Source: Mesorhizobium onobrychidis (lineage in GTDB: Bacteria > Pseudomonadota > Alphaproteobacteria > Rhizobiales > Rhizobiaceae). From it: a DNA stretch of 64,000 bases. Below the pieces are notes generated by a model. The model was not told where the DNA came from and searched no databases. It was given only the letters and a program-made list of their open reading frames with translations. The stretch lies in NCBI RefSeq assembly GCF_024707545.1, contig NZ_CP062229.1, positions 6,677,501 to 6,741,500 of the forward strand, in the 5' to 3' direction. The translations under genes and the position numbers were made by a program. Positions within the stretch are counted from its first letter, which is position 1, and each line of letters begins with the position of its first letter. This document shows, one piece after another, positions 1 through 9,629 of the stretch.

Positions 1-499
1 ACACGAGCCTATTCCAATGATCTTCATGAGCGTGTTGTTGCGGCGGTTGTTGCGGGTGAGAGCGGCCGCACGGTTGCGTCCACTGGCGCACGCTGACCTT
101 TCTCGGCGCGCTGCGCTGCGACCGGCTCGCCGCGCCATGCGTCTTCGACGAAGGCCCGATCAACGGCGAATGCTTTCGCGCCTATGTCGACCAGCAGTTG
201 GCGCCGCTCCTCAGGCCCGGCGACATCGTGATCATGGACAATCTCGGCAGCCACAAATCCGCAGCCGTCCGTCAGATAATCAAGGCCGCGGGCGCAAGGC
301 TCTGGTTCCTGCCGCCCTGTTCTCCGGACCTCAACCCGATCGAACAGACCTTCGCCAAGATCAAGCACTGGATGCGCCAAGCACAGAAGCGCACCGTCGA
401 GGACACTTGGCGTCATATCGGCGCCCTCGTCCCAACCATCCAACCGGATGAATGCGACAACTATTTCGCAATGCCGGATACGCTTTCGTCAAACCATGA
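1..499 (+). pseudogene. IS630-family transposase remnant (internal deletion, frameshift)
   Basis: Remains of an IS630-family DDE transposase whose start lies before the window. Positions 1-78, frame 1, encode the N-terminal helix-turn-helix beginning (DLHERVVAAVVAGESGRTVA). At about 78-81 the reading jumps straight to the C-terminal half in frame 3 (HWRTLTFLGALRCDRL, then IVIMDNLGSHK and LNPIEQTFAKIKHWMR), so the middle of the gene is missing. One more base is lost near 466: restoring it gives NYFRNAGYAFVKP and a stop at 497-499, the usual end of this family. The gene cannot make an active transposase. Confidence 0.85.
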
Positions 500-589
500 A
501 ACGCTCTTAGTTGAGTTGCATGGCCGGCAACTCGAGCACCTCGCGTGCATTTCCGTTTTGGCTCAAGACGGAAATGCTTTAATTTACCC

Positions 590-730
590 GTCTGGGACCA
601 CAAGTCATGGGCCCCATAAGCGGCATACTCGCGAGATGCCTCGGCCTTGGCGAACAGCCTGTCTGGCACCACAACTCATGGGGCGCCACAAGCGGCATGC
701 TCGCGAGATGCCCGGATTGACGAACCGCCT
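590..730. repeat. Two tandem imperfect copies of a ~70-bp unit
   Basis: Positions 590-660 and 661-730 are adjacent direct copies, each starting GTCTGG and containing CTCGCGAGATGCC, with scattered substitutions. No protein function is apparent in either strand. It lies between the IS630 remnant and the 3' end of the following minus-strand gene and may be a relic of a mobile element end. Confidence 0.7.
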
Positions 731-775
731 GGGTTGAAGCTGCCGCCTCGGGAACCAGATGGAGGTGCATGGCCG

Positions 776-3107
776 CTAAGTGGTCAACAAGGACTTGCAG
801 AACGCGGGGGTGAGCTTGCCGCGGTGGATCACGACGTTCTCGTGACCGATCGCAGCCCGGGCGTCTTGCCACTGCCGATTGTGGCCGCGCTGTTCATTTG
901 ACTTGACGTGGCAAGCGGCGAAGGCTGCGTCATCCAGCGTTGCCAACTGGCCGGCATGTACCGGCCGGTTTGTATGGATGTGCACCCACATCGGATTCGG
1001 CATTGCACCGTTGCGCAGCGCCTTGGGCTGCAGCCTGATCTCGAACAGATTGCCCGGCTCCCCCCTCAACGCGTGGGGGGAATCCGCAAGCGTCAACTCC
1101 TCGGTCGCCCGCAAGCGTTCAAGGTGCTTCTGCGATGGAAATGCGTAGTTCTTCATGCATTCAATCGTAATAATGGCCTTTCGCTCGGTCAAAGTCTTGG
1201 CGAGTCCCTGCGCCTGACTCAACATTTTTTCGAGGTGGTCTGTTTTCTCGTGCACCTTGGATACCTGCGTAGACGGCAGTAGCAGGCGTAGACGAGGATC
1301 CTGCAATGCGGCAAGACAGGCCTGCATCTCGGTGGCCTGCGTTTGCAGGCGCTTGACCACGGTGTCGACGGCGTGTTCGGCGTCCTCGGGCTTCATCTGG
1401 CGCGCTTGCGAGACGGTTCTTTGCTGACCCGCCACATCGAACTGCAAAAGTTCGTCTAACCGCTCGAGTCGTGACGTCAGGTCCTCCGCGGACGGCGGGG
1501 CCTGCCAGATTGCCAAGTGTGCGCCCGCCGCCGACGCACTCGCATGCGCCTCCTCCGCGCTCACGAACCTCTTCGTACCCAGATCCGAGCGCACGAGAAC
1601 CTTGTGCTTCTGGCGCAGGGTCGCTGACGGCCGCAGCGATTTGCGGTTCCGGCCGCCCGGCCGCCGAACTACCAGCGCCAGCGGCCGGCTTGTGCTTGCC
1701 TTTCCCTTTCTTGCGCGCTGCGGTGCCTTCGGCCACTGCAGGCTTGGCGGTGTCGGCCGGTATCGCCGCGCCAGCGTCGGCCGGCAGTGCAACGGCTGGC
1801 GGCTTTGGCTGCAGTTCCAGGTAGCGCATGACATCGTGCGCAATGATCCACGCGCCGTCCACGATCTGGCTCAACAGTTCCAATGGCAGGTCGGCACCTG
1901 TTGGGTGATCGTTCAGTTTGGTCCGGATGACCTGGAACGCCGACGCAAATTCCGAAAGCCGCTCCATGACTCCTTCCAAAACGGCGCAGTGCTCTGCGTC
2001 GAGTGGGCGCCCTTCGTTCTTCGTTACAGCGTCGGCCGCCGAGCGGAATGCCGGATAAACGTCTCCGACGAAGTCTCCCAGCAGACGCACTCGCCCATTC
2101 TCACCAATGAGGATTTCCCCGACGGGTGCTTCGAGCGTGCTCACCTGCGGCTCTACCTTAGCTCGCGCGAGCCCGATCCGAGATTGCAGATGCACGAACT
2201 TGGCATACAGTGTGTGGCCGGTGGACAGCCGCAGTGCGGACTCTTCTTCCTGCCGCATCTCGGCTGTTGCACTTGGTAAGTTGCCAGTGGCGGCCCAGGC
2301 GAATCGCTCCCGTTCGCGGTGCCCTACCTTCTTTTCCCACCAGTCCACACAGGCCACATGCGCCTTCACCACACTGAGATTCGCTCGGCTCAGCTGGTCC
2401 GGGGTAGCCGTGGATTGAATCATCCTAAACACTTCTTCCGAAGCTTTTAGTGTTCCTTGCAATTTGTGGATAGTCGGTTCGGCAAGGCTGCTATAGTATT
2501 TCACCGCATCATACACGAGGTAGCGGCAGATACGGACCTGCTTGTCGTCCACAATGGTCCGCGCCGAAGCCGGGGGCAGGCTAGCGTAGTAGTCCAGAAC
2601 TGCTGAACCTGCATCGATGACCCGATCGAGCAGCTCTTGCGCCTCCGGGTCTTTCGTGGACGCATTATAGCGAATGGTCATTTCCGTAAGCAGACCGCGC
2701 ATTCGTTGCCGTGCCTCGGAAATGGGGACTGCCGCACCTGAAGTTGGCGGCTGGCTGGCGACGGGCGCCAGGGCTTCACCCTCCGAGATTGAGGGAAGAC
2801 TGCGCCGCCGCGGACTAGCTGCACGTGGCGCGGCGGCTGCATGCCGCGCAGTGTTCATTGTTCGGTGTATGCCAACCGAGGGGTCGGACGCGCTGTCGCG
2901 CGGGGCATCGTCGACACCACGCTGCATTGGAACGGCGGGCGTCCTTCTATTTATCCCCACAGAGCGCATCTGCTCCACGACGGCATCGAACGACTGGCCG
3001 CCTTCCCCAGGCGCAAGACTTGATTGCGAGCGCGAACTGCTAGCCTCCCCCGCCCTGCCGGCCCTCTTTTCAGTCCGCGATCTCCCAGATCGGTCAATGC
3101 CCGTCAT
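776..3107 (-). pseudogene. Candidate type III effector-like protein, copy 1 (frameshifted)
   Basis: Large protein of unknown function, paralogous to the gene at 9630-11509. The start at 3107 is chosen because GGAGA precedes the ATG in both copies and both begin MTG followed by a basic, Arg/Ser-rich stretch. The N-terminal ~150 residues are rich in Ser, Ala, Pro and Arg; the middle is helical (conserved GNLPSATAEMRQ, HLQSRI, GRPLDAEHCAVLEGVMERLSEF). At about 1604 an extra A, absent from copy 2, shifts the frame: the product reading from 3107 ends at 1161, while the natural C-terminal region (VLVRSDLGTKRFVSAEEAHA onwards) continues in another frame to 776. No signal peptide or enzyme motif was seen. 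Effector status is inferred from the neighbouring secretion operon and the N-terminal composition; no tts box was recognised upstream. Confidence 0.6.
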
Positions 3108-4368
3108 ATTCCGTCTCCGTTTAGGCGAGGATGTGTTGTCTATGCCGTTGGGGCTGATGTCGCTGAGCCCTCGCGTATCAAGGCTTTCATGAGTGCAATG
3201 CCGCCAATTCACTGAACTAGGATTTGCACTGCCATCTTTCCGTCGCCGTCAGGCCGGTTGGGCACGGCAGGTCTAGATAGATCGCCTGGCTGACGATTAT
3301 CTGACGAAGAGTTTCTTCTGGGCGCGCAAAATCCGACCTGGCTCAAGCGTTTAATCGTTGATGGAAACAACCTAGGCATACACCGGCTGCGAAGGCGCCG
3401 GATCAATCGTCTGGCGTGGGCGCTGTCACTTTATCGAGGGATCATTCACCACTTTCCAACCTGAAATAGCGTTGAGGCGCTGGGAATGTATGTGGCATGC
3501 AGAGCTGTTGCGGTCACACGCGAAAGCCTGGCGCTGGTTGCCAACCTTCACTTTCCACGCGGCGCCTGGTTCACGAACTCGATGCAATCCTCGCGCCTTG
3601 CAGCCGACCCATGTGGATCGCCAGCGACGATGGCACCGATCTGACACTACAGTGCTCAAGCCGAGCCCTCGCAACACGTCATTGTCGACGGCTAAATGGT
3701 TGCTTTCGCGATTAGCTCCTGAACGCCCTTGCCGAGAGCGCCAAGATCCAAGTTCGCTAATTGGAGCGAGTACTACAATTCTGTTTCCTATAAGTCACCG
3801 AAGTACACACCGATTTTCCTGCTCAGGAAGCGATCTCTGGGGCGTATTTGAGTCCGTCGCGCGTGCTGAAACGGGGATGCCTGCAGCCTTCCAAGCTCTG
3901 ATCGGCTGGATTCAGGACGATCTGCCCGCATCCGAGCAACCCTCGTCTCATACGCTCCGCGTCCAATGCCAACATCCTGCAATCAGATCATCGCTGGCCA
4001 TTAGCGGCGGTTGTCGGATGCGTGATGATATCGCCGGAAGTGCAGCTGCGCTGTCGACGATGCGCTTCGCCTGGCGCAGCCGGTATGCGAACACGCTCCG
4101 GTCAATCAGAGCTCGGAGTTTGCCTCCGGCGCGCCTCAGCCCGCCATCGTGGGAAAGCTGGGACACTGCGTGTGGCATTCCATGCAATGTATCGGAGCAA
4201 GAAGCGTAGGACTTAGCCCTACGGCGGAGGAAAGTCGGGCTCCTGTCTGGCCCGGCAGAAACGCACTGCCCACATTATCCCCTTGCCGGGACGCAAGACG
4301 TTTGCCGCAGCAGGCGCCCGAACCGTGCGCGAATCATTATTTTCCGGCAACCCGCTTTTTGTCCAGAC
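3108..4368. other. No convincing gene
   Basis: Open frames exist on both strands (for example 3472-4209 plus) but they have Arg/Ser-rich shadow-like composition, no plausible ribosome site and no recognised family. The stretch separates the minus-strand effector-like gene from the plus-strand secretion operon, so it probably holds both promoters. Confidence 0.5.
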
Positions 4369-4402
4369 TCGTCAGGTTCCCGAAAGCTCCCGCTCATAGC
4401 TT
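4369..4402 (+). promoter_or_regulatory. tts box upstream of nopC
   Basis: TCGTCAGGTTCCCGAAAGCT followed by CCCGCTCATAGCTTG fits the tts box, the binding site of TtsI, the flavonoid/NodD-induced activator of rhizobial type III genes. It ends about 55 bases before the nopC start and would drive the operon nopC-nopA-y4yQ-rhcV-y4yS. Confidence 0.85.
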
Positions 4403-4456
4403 GACCACATTATCTTTGACGGTCGCCGCCAATGAAAACAAATGCAGGAGTACCTG

Positions 4457-4741
4457 ATGATATTAGGATTTGGGAGTGGAGTGGGCAGCAGTTTTTCCTT
4501 AGCCCGTGCGGGCCATGGAGATCACAAACCCGGGCCTTCTCATGATAACAAGCCGGTTGGTGGGAAAGATCGGCGGGAAGACCGGACCACTACTAATGAG
4601 GACTCGCATCCTGTTTCTAATGGCGAGTCGCTCGCTGTAGATCAAACTAAAGCCTTCGAATCTGTCCTCAAATCGTTCGCACTCCAATTTGTGAACGATG
4701 CCATGGCTGAGACCGATGACGCCATGGACGAGTCAGAATAG
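4457..4741 (+). CDS. nopC: NopC-like type III secreted protein
   Basis: Small hydrophilic protein of 94 residues in the position of nopC in the operon nopC-nopA-y4yQ-rhcV-y4yS of Sinorhizobium fredii NGR234. NopC is an effector-type protein secreted by the rhizobial type III system. The start at 4457 (MILGFGSGVG) is preferred over 4442 because AGGAG lies six bases before it. The middle is rich in Lys, Asp, Arg and Gly; the C-terminus is acidic and helical (FVNDAMAETDDAMDESE). No signal peptide is seen, as expected for type III substrates. Identification rests mainly on gene order, size and the tts box; sequence recognition is weaker. Confidence 0.7.
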   Translation: MILGFGSGVGSSFSLARAGHGDHKPGPSHDNKPVGGKDRREDRTTTNEDSHPVSNGESLAVDQTKAFESVLKSFALQFVNDAMAETDDAMDESE

Positions 4742-4822
4742 AATGCCTGACGCCGGACGGTCCGGCGTCAGGTTTATACGGGCCGTTAATGACGGCACAA
4801 CTTCAACAGAAAAGGAATTGAT

Positions 4823-5041
4823 ATGTCAAAAATTGACGGAAATGGTAAGAGTAACAACAATAAAAATATACACAATGATAAACACTCTGGAAGTGGAAAA
4901 GCTGGAGAGAACGAGTTCAAGAAGCAAATGGAAGAGCTCGAGAGCATGAGCATGGAGGCCACGGCTAGGAGTGTACAGCTGCGGACGGTGATGACCAACC
5001 TCCAGACAATCAAGAAGGCGGCCGACGAACGCGTTTCGTAA
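4823..5041 (+). CDS. nopA: NopA-like pilus/needle subunit
   Basis: A 72-residue protein with a Ser/Asn/Lys-rich N-terminal half (MSKIDGNGKSNNNK) and an amphipathic helical C-terminal half (KKQMEELESMSMEATARS, then TVMTNLQTIKKAADERV). This size and layout fit SctF/NopA, the subunit of the rhizobial type III surface appendage, which polymerises outside the cell. It lies 81 bases after nopC and 63 before the SctD-like gene, the expected order. AAAAGGAATTGAT precedes the ATG as ribosome site. Small needle proteins diverge quickly, so the call leans on context. Confidence 0.72.
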   Translation: MSKIDGNGKSNNNKNIHNDKHSGSGKAGENEFKKQMEELESMSMEATARSVQLRTVMTNLQTIKKAADERVS

Positions 5042-5104
5042 TGTCGCAACGGGGCGTTAGGTTGCCCCTACCGCGTCGCTCTAGTAGCGCGATGTGGGAC
5101 CGAA

Positions 5105-6049
5105 ATGAGCCGCATGGCAATTGCCGTGCGGCTTCTATCCTTGTTTGAGAGATCCTCTGTGGATGACGCCGTTTTCCTCCATTTCGAAGTGCTGTCGGGG
5201 CTCTATTGCGGATTGACCGATAAGACTGCTCTCGCAACGAGCTTAATCGGCAGCGGCTTAGACGCCGATATGATCTTCGTCGAGCAAGGACTGGCACCGC
5301 ATCATCTTCGTGTAACTCTTCTTGGCAACTCGATCGAGGTCGCGGCGCTTGCAGCCGGGCTCAGCATCGAGGGCAAGCGGAATATTGCCGCGGGCGAGTC
5401 CGTTGTGGTGCCCCTTCCTGTCGTCATCCATGCAGGCAAGATGTCCATTCTCTGGTCAGTGCAGGATGCAGCGCCAGCTGGTTCGATCGGCTTACCACGC
5501 CTTTCCCTCTCAGTGCTCGCCTTGGTGTTAGTCGGCTCTCTCGGGATCGGCATGCTCTCGGCCATTTTCTCCTACTACGGCAACGCTGGTGCATTGAGCG
5601 CCAATTCACCCGGTGTCGAACATGAGTCGAAGCTGACCAGTCACCGCTCTAACGACCAAATTGCGGAGGCAGTGGCCAAAGAGATGCAGGAGGAAGTCGG
5701 TAAATCGGGCCTTCTCAATGTTAAGATCGGCTCTGCAAACGGTGCTGTGACCGCCGAGGGCACCGTAACGTCTGAATTGGTCGTCAGCTGGCAGAAGCTT
5801 CAGCAGTGGTTCGATCATCGCACCAAGGGCACGCTAACACTGGTCAATGGTGTGCTCCTCAAGGAGGAAAAGTCGCCATCCGCAATCGCAGTTGAAGCCG
5901 TTTGGCGTGGCCCCCAACCATATCTTGTCATCGATGGCGAGAAGCATTTTGTCGGCGCCGTGCTGGATGATGGATGGATGGTCGATCGGATCGAGGACGG
6001 TCATGTGCTACTGAGCCGTAACGGCCGCTTTGCTGCTCTCCCGTACTAG
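5105..6049 (+). CDS. rhcD: SctD/YscD-like inner-membrane ring protein (Y4yQ-like)
   Basis: Protein of 314 residues. An N-terminal cytoplasmic region of about 130 residues with the beta-rich pattern of the FHA-like SctD domain is followed by one membrane segment at about 131-157 (LSVLALVLVGSLGIGMLSAI) and a periplasmic part. That part contains a BON-like ring-building section (LNVKIGSANGAVTAEGTVTS) and a C-terminal beta-rich section. SctD proteins form the inner-membrane ring of the type III basal body. The position between nopA and rhcV is that of y4yQ in NGR234. The gene is intact and in one operon with its neighbours. Confidence 0.78.
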   Translation: MSRMAIAVRLLSLFERSSVDDAVFLHFEVLSGLYCGLTDKTALATSLIGSGLDADMIFVEQGLAPHHLRVTLLGNSIEVAALAAGLSIEGKRNIAAGESVVVPLPVVIHAGKMSILWSVQDAAPAGSIGLPRLSLSVLALVLVGSLGIGMLSAIFSYYGNAGALSANSPGVEHESKLTSHRSNDQIAEAVAKEMQEEVGKSGLLNVKIGSANGAVTAEGTVTSELVVSWQKLQQWFDHRTKGTLTLVNGVLLKEEKSPSAIAVEAVWRGPQPYLVIDGEKHFVGAVLDDGWMVDRIEDGHVLLSRNGRFAALPY

Positions 6050-6280
6050 ATCCGCCCTATTAAGCAGAACTGCATGGTCAGCAACCATTCTGCCGCGCCC
6101 GGTACTGACAAAGCTGGACAGACTGAAACTCCTGCTGACCAGCCACCTTCGCGCATGTCTCTGGTTTCATGCACAGCCTCCTGTTGGCGGGCCGCCCAAT
6201 GTGGACGAGGCTCTCGGACTTCGAATGCTACGCTTCCTGCGTAGCAGAATAATTCTCAAGCGGATCGTAAAGGGGCCTCG

Positions 6281-8332
6281 ATGGCCAACACCCTGCGTAA
6301 CTTCATCAAGCGGTCGCCGGCCAATCCGGACCTAATGGTCGCGTTGATGCTGCTTCTGGCTATCGCTATGATGGTCATGCCTATCCCGATCGTGGTGGTC
6401 GACGCGCTGATAGGATTCAATATGGGACTGGCCATCCTGCTGATGATGGTTGCCCTGTATGTCAGTACTCCACTTGATCTTTCCTCTTTGCCTGGCATCA
6501 TTTTGCTTTCCACGGTATTCCGCCTGGCGCTCACCGTCGCAACAACGCGCCTGATCCTGGCCGAGGGAGAGGCAGGCGCCATCATCCATACGTTCGGCGA
6601 TTTCGTGATCTCGGGCAATATCGTAGTGGGTTTCGTCATCTTTCTGGTCGTCACCATGGTGCAATTCATGGTCCTCGCGAAGGGGGCCGAACGCGTAGCA
6701 GAAGTGGCAGCGCGCTTCACGCTCGACGCCCTGCCGGGTAAGCAAATGGCGGTCGACGCAGAGTTACGCAACGGCCACATCGATGCCAACGAATCTCGCA
6801 AGCGGCGCGCCGCATTGGAGAAGGAAAGCCAACTTTACGGCGCGATGGACGGCGCGATGAAATTTGTGAAGGGCGATTCCATCGCCGGCCTGGTGATTAT
6901 CTTCATCAACATGGTGGGTGGAATTTCGATCGGCCTGCTCTCGAAGGGCATGTCCTTCGGCGATGTGCTGCATCACTATACACTGCTAACGATAGGCGAC
7001 GCATTGATATCGCAGATTCCGGCCCTGCTGCTGTCAATTACAGCGGCGACCATCGTTACCCGTGTCACAGGGGCGGCAAGGGTCAATCTTGGTACTGAAA
7101 TGGTAAATCAGCTCACGGCCAGCAAGCGAGCATTGCGGCTGGCAGCTTGCGTCCTGGTTTTAATGGCGTTCGTTCCTGGCTTCCCCCTGCCCATCTTCTT
7201 GATGTTGGCCGCAGTTTTCGCCGCGGCAAGCTTTGTCAAGGGCGATGTTGTCGATGCTACAAGTGCAGCTGCAGGGGACACTCAAAAGCAAATCGCGCCC
7301 GCGCAGGAATGTCCGATCGCTTTCTTCCTTGCGCCAGACCTGATGCATGCGATCGAACAAGTCGAATTGCAGCAGGAGATTGCACGCGTTTCGCAACTAG
7401 TCTCAGCCGATCTAGGCATTGTCGTTCCCCCCATCCCTATCACGGTCGACCAGCAGTTGCTGGAGTCGCAATTTCGGATAGATATCGAGGGGGTGCCAGT
7501 CGAACAGGATGTGTTAGATCCGAGCCAGCTAACGCTCAAAGACAATGTAGCGAACATCGAGTCGAGCGGTATCCCCTTTCGGCGTGATCCAAAAACGGAC
7601 AGGCTCGTGGCCGAACAGAGCCATGCACCGGCTCTCAAGGGCGCCGGCATCACGCATTACGGTCCTGGCGAATTCCTCGCGTTGCGCGTCCATGCAGCGT
7701 TGACCCGTTTCGCACCGCGGTTGATCGGTATTCAAGAAACCCGCCAATTGCTAGGCCGAATGGAGCAGGACTATTCTGATCTGGTGAAGGAGGTGCTGCG
7801 CACCACGCCGATCCCTCGGATTGCGGATGTGCTGCGCCGGCTCCTAGATGAAGGTATCCCGATCCGCCATACCCGCCTTCTCTTGGAAGCATTGGCGGAG
7901 TGGAGCGAACGTGAGCAAAACGTTGCCCTGCTCACGGAATATGTTCGTTCTGGTTTGAAGCGGCAGATCTGTCACCGCTATGCCAATAGAGAGGGCGTCG
8001 TGCACGCCTTGGTCGTCGAACGTGAGAGTGAGGATGTGATGCGTAGTGCAGTTCGAGATTCGGCTGCAGGTCCCTACCTCGTACTAGAGGATCGGCAAAG
8101 CGAAGCGCTGCTGTCACAGATGCGTCAGATCCATTCGAACGCAGCACCGGGTCAGACCCGCCCTGTCGTTTTAACCTCAATGGATATCCGACGCTTCGTC
8201 CGCGGCTTTTTCACCCGAAACGGGATCGATCTTGCCGTGCTGTCTTATCAAGAACTCGCCTCCGACTTTACAATTAAGCCCGCCGGGTCCGTCAAACTCC
8301 CGCCTGCATCGAACAGTGGGCTGTCAGAGTAA
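6281..8332 (+). CDS. rhcV: Type III secretion export gate protein RhcV (SctV)
   Basis: Protein of 683 residues, full length for the SctV/FlhA/YscV family. The N-terminal ~330 residues carry the membrane segments (starting NPDLMVALMLLLAIAMMVMP) and family-typical blocks such as FRLALTVATTRLIL, VGFVIFLVVTMVQFMV, AERVAEVAARFTLDALPGKQ and GDALISQIPALLLSI. The C-terminal half is the cytoplasmic ring that receives chaperone-substrate complexes, with LGPG-like HYGPGEFLALRVH and ETRQLLGRME. It forms the nonameric export gate of the type III apparatus. The start ATG at 6281 follows GGGGCCTCG. It is preceded by about 230 bases without a gene but is probably still transcribed from the nopC tts promoter. 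Confidence 0.95.
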   Translation: MANTLRNFIKRSPANPDLMVALMLLLAIAMMVMPIPIVVVDALIGFNMGLAILLMMVALYVSTPLDLSSLPGIILLSTVFRLALTVATTRLILAEGEAGAIIHTFGDFVISGNIVVGFVIFLVVTMVQFMVLAKGAERVAEVAARFTLDALPGKQMAVDAELRNGHIDANESRKRRAALEKESQLYGAMDGAMKFVKGDSIAGLVIIFINMVGGISIGLLSKGMSFGDVLHHYTLLTIGDALISQIPALLLSITAATIVTRVTGAARVNLGTEMVNQLTASKRALRLAACVLVLMAFVPGFPLPIFLMLAAVFAAASFVKGDVVDATSAAAGDTQKQIAPAQECPIAFFLAPDLMHAIEQVELQQEIARVSQLVSADLGIVVPPIPITVDQQLLESQFRIDIEGVPVEQDVLDPSQLTLKDNVANIESSGIPFRRDPKTDRLVAEQSHAPALKGAGITHYGPGEFLALRVHAALTRFAPRLIGIQETRQLLGRMEQDYSDLVKEVLRTTPIPRIADVLRRLLDEGIPIRHTRLLLEALAEWSEREQNVALLTEYVRSGLKRQICHRYANREGVVHALVVERESEDVMRSAVRDSAAGPYLVLEDRQSEALLSQMRQIHSNAAPGQTRPVVLTSMDIRRFVRGFFTRNGIDLAVLSYQELASDFTIKPAGSVKLPPASNSGLSE

Positions 8333-8399
8333 CGGCAATATCCGCCCTGCCAGCGACTGAACGTCATAGAACTTCGTGATAATCAATTGGAAACCTAGC

Positions 8400-8909
8400 A
8401 TGAATTCACACCAGAATACAGACGTCCGAGCATTTAGGTCTTTTCGTCTGAACTCACTTCTCTTCTCTTTACTCGCCATCCTGCCTCTCGGCGGTTGCGC
8501 CACCTTGGACAAGCCCGCTCTTTCAGTGAAGGAGACGTCATCCCCAGAGCTGCTCGCCGCCAACCAAATCGATCCGGCTATGCGCGAACGCATCTTGCGG
8601 GCAGTCGGCCAGGATGCTCAAGAGCGGGCTTTGCGCGATGAACTGAAGCAGCACCCGGACAATGTCGATGCGGCAATCCGTCTTACGAATGCGTTGGTGG
8701 CCCAGAAGCGCCCTCATGAGGCGCTTCAGGTAGTCGACACGGTCTTGGTTGCGGCCCCAGGAAATTTGCGCGCATTGAACGCGAAGGGAGTGATCTTGGA
8801 CCTTGAGGGGCGGCATGACGCGGCACAGGTGCTGTATCGGCAAGCTCTCGAAACAGAGCCTGGGAATCAGATGGTGCAGCACAATCTCAACCTGTCGCTT
8901 ACGCTTTGA
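8400..8909 (+). CDS. TPR lipoprotein of the type III operon (Y4yS-like)
   Basis: Lipoprotein of 169 residues. Starting at 8400 gives a clear lipoprotein signal peptide (SLLFSLLAILPLGGC) with GGC as lipobox end, so this ATG is preferred over the upstream GTG at 8376. Residues from about 60 on form tetratricopeptide repeats (ALRDELKQHPDNVDAAIRLT, then AAPGNLRALNAKGVILDLEG, then ALETEPGNQMVQHNLNLSL). Its place after rhcV corresponds to y4yS in NGR234. A role as pilotin-like or scaffold protein at the outer membrane is plausible but inferred. It is the last gene of the operon. Confidence 0.75.
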   Translation: MNSHQNTDVRAFRSFRLNSLLFSLLAILPLGGCATLDKPALSVKETSSPELLAANQIDPAMRERILRAVGQDAQERALRDELKQHPDNVDAAIRLTNALVAQKRPHEALQVVDTVLVAAPGNLRALNAKGVILDLEGRHDAAQVLYRQALETEPGNQMVQHNLNLSLTL

Positions 8910-9275
8910 AGGAAGTCCGGACGGAGTGCGTTGGCGCGGTCGCGCTAGCTGTGCACATGCACCGCATTGCATGCCCATATCAGAGCCTCGCAAATCCGGT
9001 CCTATGTCATCGGGTGGCAACGGCCAGCTACTGCCATTCGCCAAGGCTGATTTCGGAGCATTCACCAGAAGTCTCAGCTCAGCGCAGCCGTTTGTGGGCG
9101 TTTGCCGGGAACGCAGCGCAAGGGAGGGCCACAAAGGTTCGGGAACGAAAGGTGACGCGGTCGCTCTTGAAGAGAGATACTCGATGCCCCTCACAGTGAC
9201 GCTGACCCGCAAGCAAGTTCGCCGCGGGGCGGCGGCTTAACCTGTGCGTCCTTCTCGGAGCCACGCCGCTGGTCC
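8910..9275. other. No supported gene
   Basis: One open frame (9004-9240 plus, beginning MSSGGNGQLLPFAKADFGAF, 78 residues) could encode a small protein, but it has no clear ribosome site and no recognised family. No terminator hairpin was seen after the type III operon. Confidence 0.35.
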
Positions 9276-9365
9276 TCGAACCTCGAGCACCGCATCGTTT
9301 ATCGGCATCTGCTTACGGATCATGGTGTCGCGCAGCCGAGTGAGGCGCGTCGAGGTCGATCCGCA
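9276..9365. repeat. 90-bp direct repeat, copy A
   Basis: Begins TCGAACCTCGAGCACCGCAT and ends GATCCGCA. A copy with about ten differences lies at 9536-9625 in the same orientation. The two copies bracket an IS66-type fragment, which suggests a mobile-element relic. Confidence 0.75.
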
Positions 9366-9535
9366 CCAGGCTGGACGCAAGTCCACAGCGTCCGCGGCGG
9401 CGTTGGTCGGTGGAAGCGAAGGCACGGCTGGTTGAAGAGTCTCTGAAGCCGTGGTGCGAACGTGTCGGCGATCGCGCGCCAGGCTGGACTGGCGAGCTCG
9501 CAGCTGTCTAGGAGCCGCGCCGAACTGCTGGGCCT
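9366..9535 (+). pseudogene. IS66-family accessory gene (tnpA) fragment
   Basis: Around 9430-9520 the plus strand encodes RLVEESLKP and, after a one-base shift, GANVSAIARQAGLASSQL. This is the helix-turn-helix of IS66-family TnpA proteins. The rest of the gene and of the element are absent; the fragment sits exactly between two 90-bp direct repeats. Confidence 0.6.
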
Positions 9536-9625
9536 TCGAACCTCAAGCACCGCATCGTTTATCGGCATCTGCTTACGGATCATGGCGTCGCGCAGCCGAG
9601 CGAGACGCCTCGAAGTCGATCCGCA
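9536..9625. repeat. 90-bp direct repeat, copy B
   Basis: Second copy of the repeat at 9276-9365. It ends at the point where homology between the two effector-like paralogues stops (about 9620), so it marks a rearrangement junction that removed the 3' end of copy 2. Confidence 0.75.
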
Positions 9626-9629
9626 GGCT

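Noticed and set aside
3472..4209. Long plus-strand open frame upstream of nopC
   Set aside because: Arg/Ser-rich composition, no ribosome site, no recognisable domain.
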